A DNA stretch of 64,000 bases from Halopseudomonas sp002296055 (GTDB lineage: Bacteria; Pseudomonadota; Gammaproteobacteria; Pseudomonadales; Pseudomonadaceae). The notes beneath the pieces were generated by a model. The model was given only the letters and a program-made list of their open reading frames with translations, searched no databases and was not told the DNA's origin. The position numbers and the translations under genes are program-made. Positions within the stretch are counted from its first letter, which is position 1. Each line of letters begins with the position of its first letter. The stretch is taken from assembly GCF_050876985.1 (NCBI RefSeq), contig NZ_JBPAPP010000002.1. One strand, given 5' to 3'. Positions 27,699 to 35,536 of this stretch are shown one piece after another.

Positions 27699-28664
27699 TC
27701 AGATGCCGACTTGACGAGGGGCCTGACCGGCGACAAATCCGAGCAGATTGTCACGCAGTTGCCCAACAATGCGCTGGCGCGCTTCGCGACTGCCCCAGGC
27801 GCTGTGCGGCGTAATCACCAGATTCGGCACGTCAGCATCAAGCAACGGATTGCCATCGACCGGCGGCTCGACCGTCAGCACATCACAGGCCGCACCGCCC
27901 AAGTGCCCGGAGCGCAGCGCCGCCGCCAGCGCAGTTTCATTGACTAATCCGCCGCGCCCGGCATTGATCACCAGGCTACCGGGCTTCATCAGCGCCAGCT
28001 CGGGCGCGCCGATCAGGTCCCGCGTAGCCTCGGTCAACGGGCAATGCAGACTGAGCACATCAATCTCTGGCAAAAATTGCTCAAGTGCCGGCCGCCCTTC
28101 ACGCTCACGCCCGGGCAGCGCGCCCACCAGCACGCGCATGCCAAAGGCCTCGGCCAGCCGCCCCACCGCTTGCCCCAGCTCACCGTAGCCAAGAATCCCC
28201 AGGGTGCGGCCAGACAACTCGCCGATCGGATAATCCAGCAAGCAGAACTGCTCGCTTTTCTGCCAGGCGCCGCCGCGCACCGCCTCACGGTAGGACTCAA
28301 AACGGGTAATCAGCACCAGCATCAGCATCAAGGTGTGCTGCGCCACCGCCGGGGTACCGTAGGCCTGGCAGTTGCACACCACAATCCCCTGCTCACGCGC
28401 CGCCTGCAGGTCGACATTGTTGGTGCCGGTTGCGGCAATCAGGATCAGCTTGAGCTGCGGATTGGCCTGCATCAGCGCGCGGTCAATCACCACCTTGTTG
28501 GTAATCACCACCTGCTGCCCCTGCAACCGACTGCCAACCTCGCTGGCAACCGTGCGCGGATAGCTAGTAAAACCGCCTGCGGCACCTTCCAGCGCACTCA
28601 GGTCCAGGTCGCCCTGGTCGAGGCTGGCGCGATCGAGAAAAACAGTGGAGAGAGCTTCTTGCAT
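27699..28664 (-). CDS. D-2-hydroxyacid dehydrogenase (NAD-dependent, glycerate dehydrogenase-like)
   Basis: 321 residues with the 2-hydroxyacid dehydrogenase plan. NAD fold LGILGYGELGQAVGRLAEAFGMRVLV, catalytic Arg in INAGRGGLVNE, Glu in LTVEPPVDGNPLL and His in LVITPHSAWGS are all in place. ATGTNNVDLQAA precedes the NAD domain. The substrate could be glycerate/hydroxypyruvate or another 2-oxoacid. Start 28664 (MQEALSTVFLDRASL) fits the family; the frame runs on to 28760 across the lysE start. Divergent from the LysE-family gene with 65 bp between. Confidence 0.9.
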   Translation of the reverse strand: MQEALSTVFLDRASLDQGDLDLSALEGAAGGFTSYPRTVASEVGSRLQGQQVVITNKVVIDRALMQANPQLKLILIAATGTNNVDLQAAREQGIVVCNCQAYGTPAVAQHTLMLMLVLITRFESYREAVRGGAWQKSEQFCLLDYPIGELSGRTLGILGYGELGQAVGRLAEAFGMRVLVGALPGREREGRPALEQFLPEIDVLSLHCPLTEATRDLIGAPELALMKPGSLVINAGRGGLVNETALAAALRSGHLGGAACDVLTVEPPVDGNPLLDADVPNLVITPHSAWGSREARQRIVGQLRDNLLGFVAGQAPRQVGI

Positions 28665-28729
28665 GCTGGCTGTACCTGTATTGCAGGGAGACGGCGCAGT
28701 ATAATCGCCCGCCCATAGGAGGCCCTGCA

Positions 28730-29362
28730 ATGTATTGGAATGAATTTGCGCTGGTGGCACTGGTCCACCTGCTCGCCGTAATCAGCCCCGGACCGGACTT
28801 TGCCGTGGTTATTCGCAATAGCGTCAGCGCCGGGCATCGCGCCGGTCTGTACACCGCCATCGGCGTTGGCGCCGCCATTTTCCTACACGTGACCTACTCG
28901 TTGCTGGGCATTGGCCTGATTGTGTCGCAGTCGGTCTGGCTGTTCAATCTGCTCAAGCTGTTGGCGGGGGCCTACCTGATTTACATCGGTTTTCGTGCCC
29001 TGCGCGCCCAGCCCGCCTCGGCCGACCAGCAGGTCAGCAAGCAGCGCAACATGAGCGCCGCGCAAGCGTTTCGTCAGGGCTTTATCACCAATGGCCTGAA
29101 CCCCAAGGCGACACTGTTCTTTCTCTCGCTGTTCACCGTGGTTATCAGCCATGACACACCACTGCTGGTGCAAGCTGGCTATGGCGTTTATACGGCGGTA
29201 GCAACAGGGGCATGGTTCTGCCTGGTGGCTCTGCTGTTCAGCCGCGATGCAGTGCGTCGCGGCTTCCACCGCATGGGGCATTGGTTTGATCGAATGATGG
29301 GAGGCGTACTGGTCGCTCTGGGGCTGCACATCGCCCTGTCACACTGGATCAAGCGCGGCTAA
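28730..29362 (+). CDS. LysE/RhtB family amino acid exporter
   Basis: 210 residues with six hydrophobic segments. The N-terminal LVALVHLLAVISPGPDFAVVIRNSVSAGHRAGLYTAIGVGAA is the LysE/RhtB signature (SPGPD), followed by LLKLLAGAYLIYIGFRALR and GFITNGLNPKATLFFLSLF. It exports amino acids or homoserine-like compounds; the true substrate is unknown. Convergent with hemH with only 12 bp between stop codons. Confidence 0.92.
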   Translation: MYWNEFALVALVHLLAVISPGPDFAVVIRNSVSAGHRAGLYTAIGVGAAIFLHVTYSLLGIGLIVSQSVWLFNLLKLLAGAYLIYIGFRALRAQPASADQQVSKQRNMSAAQAFRQGFITNGLNPKATLFFLSLFTVVISHDTPLLVQAGYGVYTAVATGAWFCLVALLFSRDAVRRGFHRMGHWFDRMMGGVLVALGLHIALSHWIKRG

Positions 29363-29385
29363 GCCGCGCCAACCTCAGGCCTGAG
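29353..29385. terminator. Two adjacent palindromes spanning the lysE and hemH stop codons
   Basis: GCGCGGC-TAA-GCCGCGC (29353-29369) is a perfect 7-bp stem whose loop is part of the LysE-family stop. CTCAGGCCTGAG (29374-29385) is a perfect palindrome containing the hemH stop. No T-run follows. They probably separate the convergent transcripts or protect their 3' ends. Confidence 0.4.
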
Positions 29386-30397
29386 TGGGCGTGTTTCGCG
29401 CCCAGTCGGCCAGCACCTTGATCCATTGCGGATCATCATTCAGACAGGGGATCAGCACCAGCTCTTCCCCGCCTGCAGCGACAAACTGCTCGCGCGCACG
29501 GTCACCAATCTCTTCCAACGTCTCGATGCAGTCAGCAGTGAAGGCCGGACAGGCAACCAGTAGCCGCTTGACGCCCTGCGCTGCCAGCTCGTCGATACGG
29601 TTTTCCGTGTATGGCTCAATCCACTTGTCGCGTCCCAGGCGGGACTGGAAGGCCATGGAGCATTGCTCTGGCGCCAACTCCAGACGCGCAGCCAGCTCAC
29701 GGCTGACATAACTACAGTGCGCACGATAACAGGTGGCGTGGGCCGCCGAAGGGCGCTCACAGCAATCGCCGGATGCCAGACAATGCGCCCCGGTCGGATC
29801 GGCCTTGCGCAGGTGTCGCTCGGGCAAGCCGTGGTAGCTCAGCAGCAGGTGATCAAAGCCTTGCTCCAGATAGGGTCGCATGGTGTCGGCCAGCGCTGCG
29901 AGATAGTCGGGCCGGTCGTAAAACGCCGGCACGACGTTCAGCCGAAGATTCAGACCATGCTGCTTGATGACCCGCTGCGCCTCGTGCACAGAGGTAGTAA
30001 TGGTGCTGTCAGCGTGCTGTGGGTACTGCGGCATAAACAGCACCTCACGCACCCCAGGCTGCGCCGCCAGCGCCAGCAGCCCGCGTTCGATGGAGGGCTC
30101 GCCGTAGCGCATTGCCAGCTCTACCGGCATATCCAGCTGCTGCTGCAAGGCCTGCTGCACCCGGCGGCTGATCACCAGCAAGGGCGAGCCATCCGCCCAC
30201 CAGATTGAGGCATAGGCATGCGCAGAAGCCTTGGGGCGCGTAAGCAATATCAGACTGACCAGCAGCCGGCGCGCCGGCCAAGGCAGGTCCACCACGTAGG
30301 GATCCATCAGAAACTGATTCAGATAGCGCCGCACATCGGCCACCTGAGTGCTCTTGGGCGAGCCCAGATTGACCAGCAAAACCCCACGTTCAGACAT
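29375..30397 (-). CDS. hemH: Ferrochelatase
   Basis: 340 residues. N-terminal RGVLLVNLGSPKSTQVADVRRYLNQFLMDPYV, active-site region LLLSYHGLPERHLRKADPTGAHC with the catalytic His, and PYTENRIDELAAQGVKRLLVACPAFTADCIETLEEI near the C-terminus are ferrochelatase hallmarks. It inserts ferrous iron into protoporphyrin IX, the last step of heme synthesis, at the cytoplasmic face of the membrane. Protoporphyrin is a photosensitiser, which makes the nearby photolyase cluster a sensible neighbour. The gap to the TIGR01777 gene is 27 bp, on the same strand. Confidence 0.97.
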   Translation of the reverse strand: MSERGVLLVNLGSPKSTQVADVRRYLNQFLMDPYVVDLPWPARRLLVSLILLTRPKASAHAYASIWWADGSPLLVISRRVQQALQQQLDMPVELAMRYGEPSIERGLLALAAQPGVREVLFMPQYPQHADSTITTSVHEAQRVIKQHGLNLRLNVVPAFYDRPDYLAALADTMRPYLEQGFDHLLLSYHGLPERHLRKADPTGAHCLASGDCCERPSAAHATCYRAHCSYVSRELAARLELAPEQCSMAFQSRLGRDKWIEPYTENRIDELAAQGVKRLLVACPAFTADCIETLEEIGDRAREQFVAAGGEELVLIPCLNDDPQWIKVLADWARNTPTQA

Positions 30398-30424
30398 CCA
30401 CAGACTCCAACAAATTGATCACCT

Positions 30425-31327
30425 TTATTCCGGCTTTTGCAGCACCTGCGCCAAGGCGGCGTCCAGCTGCGGGTAGCGAAATACAAACCCCTGTTGCTCG
30501 GCCTTGGCCGGCAGCGCGCGCTGCCCCGTCAGTAACAGCCGGGCCATTTCCCCCAACGCCAACTTCAATACCGGCGACGGTGCCGGCAGGACTGCCGGAC
30601 GGCCCAGCGCCTTGCCCAGTGCCGTACTGAACTCTCGATTGGTGACCGGTGCCGGCGCTGTACCGTTGTACACACCGCGGCAATCTGCCGTTTCCATCAG
30701 CCACAGCAGCAACGCCTCGACATCACTATGGTGCACCCAAGGCATGTACTGTTTACCGGACCCCAATGGCCCGCCCAGCCCCAAACTGAAAGGCACCCGC
30801 ATACGAGCCAAAAAGCCGCCGTCCGGAGCCAAAACCAGCCCCAGACGCAGCACACACACGCGAATACCATAGGACGCAGCTCGACGCGCCGCCGCCTCCC
30901 AGGCATCACAGAGCGTGTGCGTGTATTCTACCTTCGCCGGGCTGGACTCGGTCAGCGGTGTATCGCCACCGTCGCCGTACCAGCCCACTGCCGACGCACT
31001 GACCAATACTTCAGGGCGCTGAGCACGCTGGCCGAGCCACTGCACCAACTGCTCGGTCAAGGTCACTCGGCTCTGCCACAGCACTGCCTTGCGCTCGGCA
31101 CTCCAGCGCCGGTCCGCAACGGGCGCACCGGCCAGATTGATCACCGCATCCAGCGCACCATCATCCAGTTGCTCCAGGCTGGCGATACCGCGCACCTGCG
31201 CGCCACAAAGCGTCGCAACCTCACCCGGACGCCGGCTCCAGACAGTTACCTGATGTCCGGCCGCAATCAGTTGGCGGCACAACTGCCGCCCAATCAGACC
31301 GGTACCGCCGGTCAGTAATACATTCAT
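30425..31327 (-). CDS. TIGR01777 family NAD-dependent epimerase-like oxidoreductase
   Basis: 300 residues, extended SDR fold. MNVLLTGGTGLIGRQLCRQLI gives the nucleotide-binding TGGxGxxG motif; INLAGAPVADRRW and LVSASAVGWYGDGGD are characteristic of the TIGR01777/YfcH family, and a DUF1731-like C-terminal block (PSPVLKLALGEMARLLLTGQRALP) ends the protein. Catalytic activity and substrate are unknown. It is upstream of hemH on the same strand, and divergent from the FAD oxidoreductase at 31550. Confidence 0.9.
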   Translation of the reverse strand: MNVLLTGGTGLIGRQLCRQLIAAGHQVTVWSRRPGEVATLCGAQVRGIASLEQLDDGALDAVINLAGAPVADRRWSAERKAVLWQSRVTLTEQLVQWLGQRAQRPEVLVSASAVGWYGDGGDTPLTESSPAKVEYTHTLCDAWEAAARRAASYGIRVCVLRLGLVLAPDGGFLARMRVPFSLGLGGPLGSGKQYMPWVHHSDVEALLLWLMETADCRGVYNGTAPAPVTNREFSTALGKALGRPAVLPAPSPVLKLALGEMARLLLTGQRALPAKAEQQGFVFRYPQLDAALAQVLQKPE

Positions 31328-31458
31328 AAAGACTCCCTGTCGTCAGCACTGCGAGCCGCCACACTATGACCTGGCAGCTCATCGGGCAAGCATGGGCACG
31401 CCAAACTGCCAAATGGACAACATGCGAGACACCTGCGCCGCTCACGACACGCAAATTT

Positions 31459-31486
31459 TTATACAAACAACCCCTCCATGTATAGC
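31459..31486 (+). promoter_or_regulatory. Inverted repeat TATACA-N13-TGTATA upstream of the FAD oxidoreductase
   Basis: TATACA (31460-31465) and TGTATA (31479-31484) form a perfect inverted repeat with a 13-base spacer, 64 bases before the start codon at 31550. TTATACAAA recurs upstream of the photolyase operon at 32591-32599. The layout resembles an operator overlapping promoter elements, as in MerR-type (LitR/CarH) control. The assignment is inferred. Confidence 0.45.
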
Positions 31487-31549
31487 TTTTCCTGTGCTGC
31501 CGGGGTACAACGGCCCCATACAGCGACCCGGAACAGGACGAGATCACTT

Positions 31550-32524
31550 ATGAGCGTAGCCGTAATTGGCGCCGGCATTGCCGGCATCAGCGCCGCCCTG
31601 CAACTGCACGAGGCTGGCCTTGCCGTCGAGTTGTTCGACAAAAGCCGGGGCACTGGTGGCCGCATGAGCAGCAAACGCACCGAGCAAGGCGAATTCGACA
31701 TCGGCACCCAGTACTTCACCGCCCGCCACAGCGCTTTTCGTGCCGCAGTAGAAGATTGGCAGTCGCGCGGGTGGGTTGCCCGCTGGCAACCGCGTCTGTA
31801 TCGCATTGACGAGCAGGGGCTACGCGCCTCCGAAGACGACCAGCAGCGCTATGTCGGGGCCCCTCGCATGACCGCGCTGAGTCGCAGTCTCATCGGTGAC
31901 ATTCCGCTGCACAGCGCCACCCGCATCGTCGAATTACAACGCAGCGAGGCAGGCTGGCTATTAGTTGACAGCGAGGCCGGCCACCACGGCCCCTACCAGC
32001 AGGTTATCGTCGCGACCCCCGCGCCCCAGGCAGTACCGCTGCTCAGCGCTGCGCCGACCCTGGCCAGCGCGGCTGCACAGGCACAGATGGAACCGGGCTG
32101 GGCGGTCTGCGTGGGCTTTGCCGAACCACTGACCCTGGCACTGGACGCCGCCTTCGTACGCTACGGCCCGCTGGACTGGGTCTGCGCCAACCACAGCAAG
32201 CCTGGCCGCGACAGCGCCGCCAACTGGGTATTGCAATCGACTCCGGCCTGGGCGGCGGAGCATCTGGACACACCGCCACAGGAGGTAGCCACTCAGCTGC
32301 TGGAAGCACTGGCGGACGCGCTGCAAACCGAGCTACCCGAGGTGCGCTTCGTGCATGCCCACCGCTGGCTGTACGCCCGCCCAGCCGAAGATCAGCAATG
32401 GGGCGCACTTGCCGCGCCCGAACTGGACCTCTACGTGTGCGGCGACTGGTGTCAGGCTGGACGGCTGGAAGGCGCATGGTTGAGCGGTCGAGAAGCGGCC
32501 CAAGTGCTGCTTGGCAGAAGCTGA
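31550..32524 (+). CDS. FAD-dependent oxidoreductase (renalase/amine oxidase-like)
   Basis: 324 residues. MSVAVIGAGIAGISAALQLHEAG is the FAD dinucleotide-binding motif, followed by VELFDKSRGTGGRMSSKR and FDIGTQYFTAR, typical of renalase-like NAD(P)/FAD proteins. The C-terminal LYVCGDWCQAGRLEGAWLSGREAA closes the FAD site. Function in bacteria is unknown; oxidation of damaged dinucleotides or amines is possible from family. Start 31550 gives the standard N-terminus; the frame runs on upstream through the promoter. Stands alone before the photolyase operon (135 bp gap). Confidence 0.88.
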   Translation: MSVAVIGAGIAGISAALQLHEAGLAVELFDKSRGTGGRMSSKRTEQGEFDIGTQYFTARHSAFRAAVEDWQSRGWVARWQPRLYRIDEQGLRASEDDQQRYVGAPRMTALSRSLIGDIPLHSATRIVELQRSEAGWLLVDSEAGHHGPYQQVIVATPAPQAVPLLSAAPTLASAAAQAQMEPGWAVCVGFAEPLTLALDAAFVRYGPLDWVCANHSKPGRDSAANWVLQSTPAWAAEHLDTPPQEVATQLLEALADALQTELPEVRFVHAHRWLYARPAEDQQWGALAAPELDLYVCGDWCQAGRLEGAWLSGREAAQVLLGRS

Positions 32525-32590
32525 ACCACCCAATCTGGGCCGCCGAAATTATACCAATGGAGGCGACTGACAGACGGACGGTGCAAAAAC

Positions 32591-32650
32591 TTATACAAAA
32601 ATAATGAAATCATGCTTATCCTTGTACAAGAGCGAACCAAGCTGTACAGG
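32591..32650 (+). promoter_or_regulatory. Operator-like TATACA/TGTACA repeats of the photolyase operon
   Basis: Three related sites precede the first gene: TTATACAAA (32591-32599), the perfect palindrome CTTGTACAAG (32621-32630) and CTGTACAGG (32642-32650). The last two TGTACA cores are 20 bases apart, so they face the same side of the helix. The array ends 9 bases before the start codon at 32660 and would overlap the promoter and ribosome site. It resembles repressor binding by a MerR-type light regulator (LitR/CarH), which is an inference. Confidence 0.5.
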
Positions 32651-32659
32651 AGATAAGCC

Positions 32660-33625
32660 ATGCGCACTGCCATCACTGCACGTATCCCGGTCGGCATCAG
32701 CCAATGCCTGGTAGGCGACCCGGTGCGCTTCAACGCCGGACACAAGCACTCGCGCCTGTGCACCGAGCAGCTCGGCGCTCTCTTTGACCTGCGCCCGGTC
32801 TGTCCCGAGGTCGCCATTGGCCTCGGCACACCGCGCAAGGTCATCCGCCTGATTGACGATCCGCAGGCACCGCGCGCGGTAAGCAGCGACAACCTTGATC
32901 AGGACCACACTCAGGCCCTGAGCGACTACGCTGATGCCGTCAGCGACCGCAGCGATGAGCTGTGCGGCTTTATCCTGATGCAAAAATCACCCAGCTGCGG
33001 CATGGAGCGGGTAAAGGTGTACAACCGCCAAGGCCAACCAGCTCCGGCCACTGGCAGCGGCGTGTTCGCCGCGCGCCTGATGCAACGCCATCCGCTGCTG
33101 CCGGTAGAGGAAGAGGGCCGCTTACACGATCCCGTGCTGCGTGAAAACTTCGTCAATCGAGTGATCGTCTACGCCGACTGGCAAGCCCTCAAGCGCAATG
33201 GCCTGAGCGCCAGCCGCCTGTTGGCCTTCCACGCGCGCCACAAGTATCTGTTGATGGCGCACCAATCCCCGCGCTACCGCACCTTGGGTCAGCTATTGGC
33301 CAACCCAGGCAAAGGCGAGGCACTCGCCCGCACCGCCGAGCAGTATTTCAGCGAATTAATGCAGGCCCTGCGCCAGCCCGCCAGCCGCCGAGGCCACAGC
33401 AATGTGCTGCAGCACGTGGCCGGACACTTCAAGCGCGTGCTGGCAGCGCCGGAAAAGGCCGAACTGCAGCAGTTGATCGCGCGCTACCGCGAAGGCGTGG
33501 TGCCGCTGGTGGTACCCATCACCCTGCTGCAGCACCACCTGCTGCGCCACCCGGACCCGTATCTGCAGCAGCAGGCCTACCTGCAGCCTCACCCACCCGA
33601 GCTCAGCCTGCGGAATGCGATCTGA
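32660..33625 (+). CDS. DUF523 (TudS-like)-DUF1722 fusion protein
   Basis: 321 residues in two parts. Residues 8-150 are DUF523 (YbbK/TudS): Cys16 (ISQCLVGDPVR), Cys48 (RPVCPE) and Cys113 (SPSCGMERVKV) match the three cysteines that hold the [4Fe-4S] cluster of thiouracil desulfidase TudS. Residues about 190-310 are DUF1722 (YbgA): AFHARHKYLLMAHQSPRYRTLG and VVPLVVPITLLQHHLL. A role in removing sulfur from thionucleobases is family inference; DUF1722 has no defined role. It opens the photolyase operon, 46 bp before phrB. RBS AGGAGATAAGCC. Confidence 0.88.
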   Translation: MRTAITARIPVGISQCLVGDPVRFNAGHKHSRLCTEQLGALFDLRPVCPEVAIGLGTPRKVIRLIDDPQAPRAVSSDNLDQDHTQALSDYADAVSDRSDELCGFILMQKSPSCGMERVKVYNRQGQPAPATGSGVFAARLMQRHPLLPVEEEGRLHDPVLRENFVNRVIVYADWQALKRNGLSASRLLAFHARHKYLLMAHQSPRYRTLGQLLANPGKGEALARTAEQYFSELMQALRQPASRRGHSNVLQHVAGHFKRVLAAPEKAELQQLIARYREGVVPLVVPITLLQHHLLRHPDPYLQQQAYLQPHPPELSLRNAI

Positions 33626-33627
33626 CC

Positions 33628-33675
33628 ATGACTGATTTTCAACCCTGCACCCAGCCCAGTGGAGCCCGCTCATGA
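33628..33675 (+). other. 15-codon ORF between the TudS-like gene and phrB (possible remnant of a regulator gene)
   Basis: ATG at 33628 to TGA at 33673-33675 encodes MTDFQPCTQPSGARS. Its stop overlaps the phrB ATG (ATGA). It has no ribosome site of its own. In Pseudomonas a MerR-family regulator gene normally precedes phr at this place, so the ORF may be the fused first and last codons of a deleted gene. Alternatively it is a coupling leader peptide or chance. Confidence 0.35.
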
Positions 33676-35108
33676 GCCGGCCGCTGCAACTGTGCTGGTT
33701 GCGCACCGACCTGCGCCTGCACGACAACCACGCGCTCTGGCACGCTAGCCAGCAGGGCCCGGTGGTTGCGGTATACGTGGTGACACCCAACGACTGGCGC
33801 GCGCACGACGACGCCCCCATCAAGATCGACTTCTGGCGGCGCAACCTTATCGCCCTGCGAGCACAGCTGACTGAGCGCAACATCCCCCTTCGTCTGCTGC
33901 ACGCCGACAGCTGGGCCGACTGCCCCAGCCAACTTCTCAACCTTGCCCAGGAATTAGAGGTCAGCGGCCTTCACTTCAACGATGAATACGGCCTGCACGA
34001 ACAGTCTCGCGACGATGCTACAGCAGCTGCCTTTGCTGACGCCGACCTGAGTTGCCAGCGCTACACCGATCAGCTGTTCTTTGCGCCGGGCAGCCTAACG
34101 ACGCAGAGCGGCACCATGTACAAGGTATACAGTCAGTTCCGCAAGCAAGCCTACGAGGCGCTGCATCGCCAGCTACCCGACAGCCTGCCGGCACCCGAAC
34201 GCCAGACCGCCTTGCAGCTGGATAGCGACCAGCCAGCAGCAGGCTTCGATGCCTTTGAATGTCCCACCGAGGATCAGCAAGCGCTGTGGCCTGCCGGCGA
34301 ACAGGCAGCCCTAGAGCGCCTCGAACATTTCTGCGCCGAGCTGCTGGAAGATTACGCCGAGGACCGCGATCGCCCTGACCTGGATGCCACCAGCCGCCTG
34401 TCTGCCTACCTCGCCGCCGGCGTACTGTCGCCCCGCCAGTGCCTGCACGCGGCGCTGCGCGTCAACCAGGGTGAATTTGACGGCGGCAACAAGGGCGCGG
34501 TCAGCTGGATCAACGAGCTACTCTGGCGCGAGTTTTACAAGCACATCCTGGTCTGCTACCCGCGGGTATCAAGACACCGCGCCTTCCGCCCGGAAACCGA
34601 AGCGGTGCAATGGCGCAACGATGCCGACGGCCTGGCAGCCTGGCAGCAAGGACGCACCGGCATCCCGCTGGTGGACGCTGCCATGCGGCAGTTGCTCGAA
34701 ACCGGCTGGATGCATAACCGCTTGCGCATGGTCAGTGCGATGTTCCTGACCAAGAATCTGCTGATCGATTGGCGCGAAGGCGAGCGCTGGTTCATGCAAC
34801 ACCTGATCGACGGCGACCTGGCCGCCAACAATGGCGGCTGGCAGTGGAGTGCCTCCACCGGCACCGACGCCGCGCCCTACTTTCGGGTATTCAACCCGGT
34901 CAGCCAGTCACAGAAGTGCGACCCCGATGGCAGCTTTATCCGCCAGTGGCTACCGGAGCTGGCAGAGCTGGCCGCGCGCGACATCCACTTGCCGCCGCAG
35001 GATGATCTGTTTTCCGGGGACCATACTTACCCTGCCCCCATCGTCGATCTTCGCAGCAGCCGGCAACGCGCCATCGACGCCTTCCGCGAGGCAGGAGAAA
35101 CCGCATGA
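33672..35108 (+). CDS. phrB: Deoxyribodipyrimidine photolyase
   Basis: 478 residues, class I CPD photolyase. N-terminal antenna domain begins LQLCWLRTDLRLHDNHAL. The FAD domain shows TSRLSAYLAAGVLSPRQCL, WINELLWREFYKHILVCYPRVS, NRLRMVSAMFLTKNLLIDWREGE and NNGGWQWSASTGTDAAPYFRVFNPVSQSQ (given here only as its known order of blocks). It uses blue light to split pyrimidine dimers in DNA. It overlaps the next gene by 4 nt. GGAG lies 8 bases before the ATG. Confidence 0.97.
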   Translation: MSRPLQLCWLRTDLRLHDNHALWHASQQGPVVAVYVVTPNDWRAHDDAPIKIDFWRRNLIALRAQLTERNIPLRLLHADSWADCPSQLLNLAQELEVSGLHFNDEYGLHEQSRDDATAAAFADADLSCQRYTDQLFFAPGSLTTQSGTMYKVYSQFRKQAYEALHRQLPDSLPAPERQTALQLDSDQPAAGFDAFECPTEDQQALWPAGEQAALERLEHFCAELLEDYAEDRDRPDLDATSRLSAYLAAGVLSPRQCLHAALRVNQGEFDGGNKGAVSWINELLWREFYKHILVCYPRVSRHRAFRPETEAVQWRNDADGLAAWQQGRTGIPLVDAAMRQLLETGWMHNRLRMVSAMFLTKNLLIDWREGERWFMQHLIDGDLAANNGGWQWSASTGTDAAPYFRVFNPVSQSQKCDPDGSFIRQWLPELAELAARDIHLPPQDDLFSGDHTYPAPIVDLRSSRQRAIDAFREAGETA

Positions 35109-35536
35109 TCAGCCAGCAGCAGATCGACGCCTTTGCCCAAGGCTTTGCCAGCCTGGACCGCAACAACCTTGAGCGCCTGGCCGAGCTGTACCAGCCTGAC
35201 GTGCACTTCACCGACCCGCTGCACGACCTGCACGGGCTAGCGGCGCTGACGGACTACTGCGCCAACCTCTACAGCAATCTCAGCAGCGTGCGCTTCGACT
35301 TCAGCCAATGCTCGGCAATCGACGATGAGCAAGCGCTGCTGTGCTGGACCCTGTACTACCGCCACCCCCGACTGGCCGGCGGACGCGAAGTCAGCGTTCC
35401 GGGCGTAAGCCAGGTGTGGTTCCGCGACGGCAAGGTCTTTCGACATCGAGACCATTACGACGCGGGCGCACTGCTGTACGAGCACATCCCGCTGCTCGGC
35501 AGCCTCATACGCTTACTCAAGAGACGACTGACATGA
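35105..35536 (+). CDS. NTF2-like (SnoaL-type) protein in the photolyase operon
   Basis: 143 residues with an NTF2/SnoaL-like cone fold pattern: an N-terminal helix (IDAFAQGFASLDRNNLERLAELYQPDVHFTDPLH split across two turns), then VPGVSQVWFRDGKVFRHRDHYDAGALLYEHIPLLG. Such proteins are ligand-binding or small isomerase-like enzymes; no catalytic residues can be assigned with certainty. It overlaps phrB and the SDR gene by 4 nt each, so it is made with them. A conserved companion of the SDR/amine oxidase/DUF1365/cfa set in gammaproteobacteria as I recall. Confidence 0.85.
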   Translation: MISQQQIDAFAQGFASLDRNNLERLAELYQPDVHFTDPLHDLHGLAALTDYCANLYSNLSSVRFDFSQCSAIDDEQALLCWTLYYRHPRLAGGREVSVPGVSQVWFRDGKVFRHRDHYDAGALLYEHIPLLGSLIRLLKRRLT

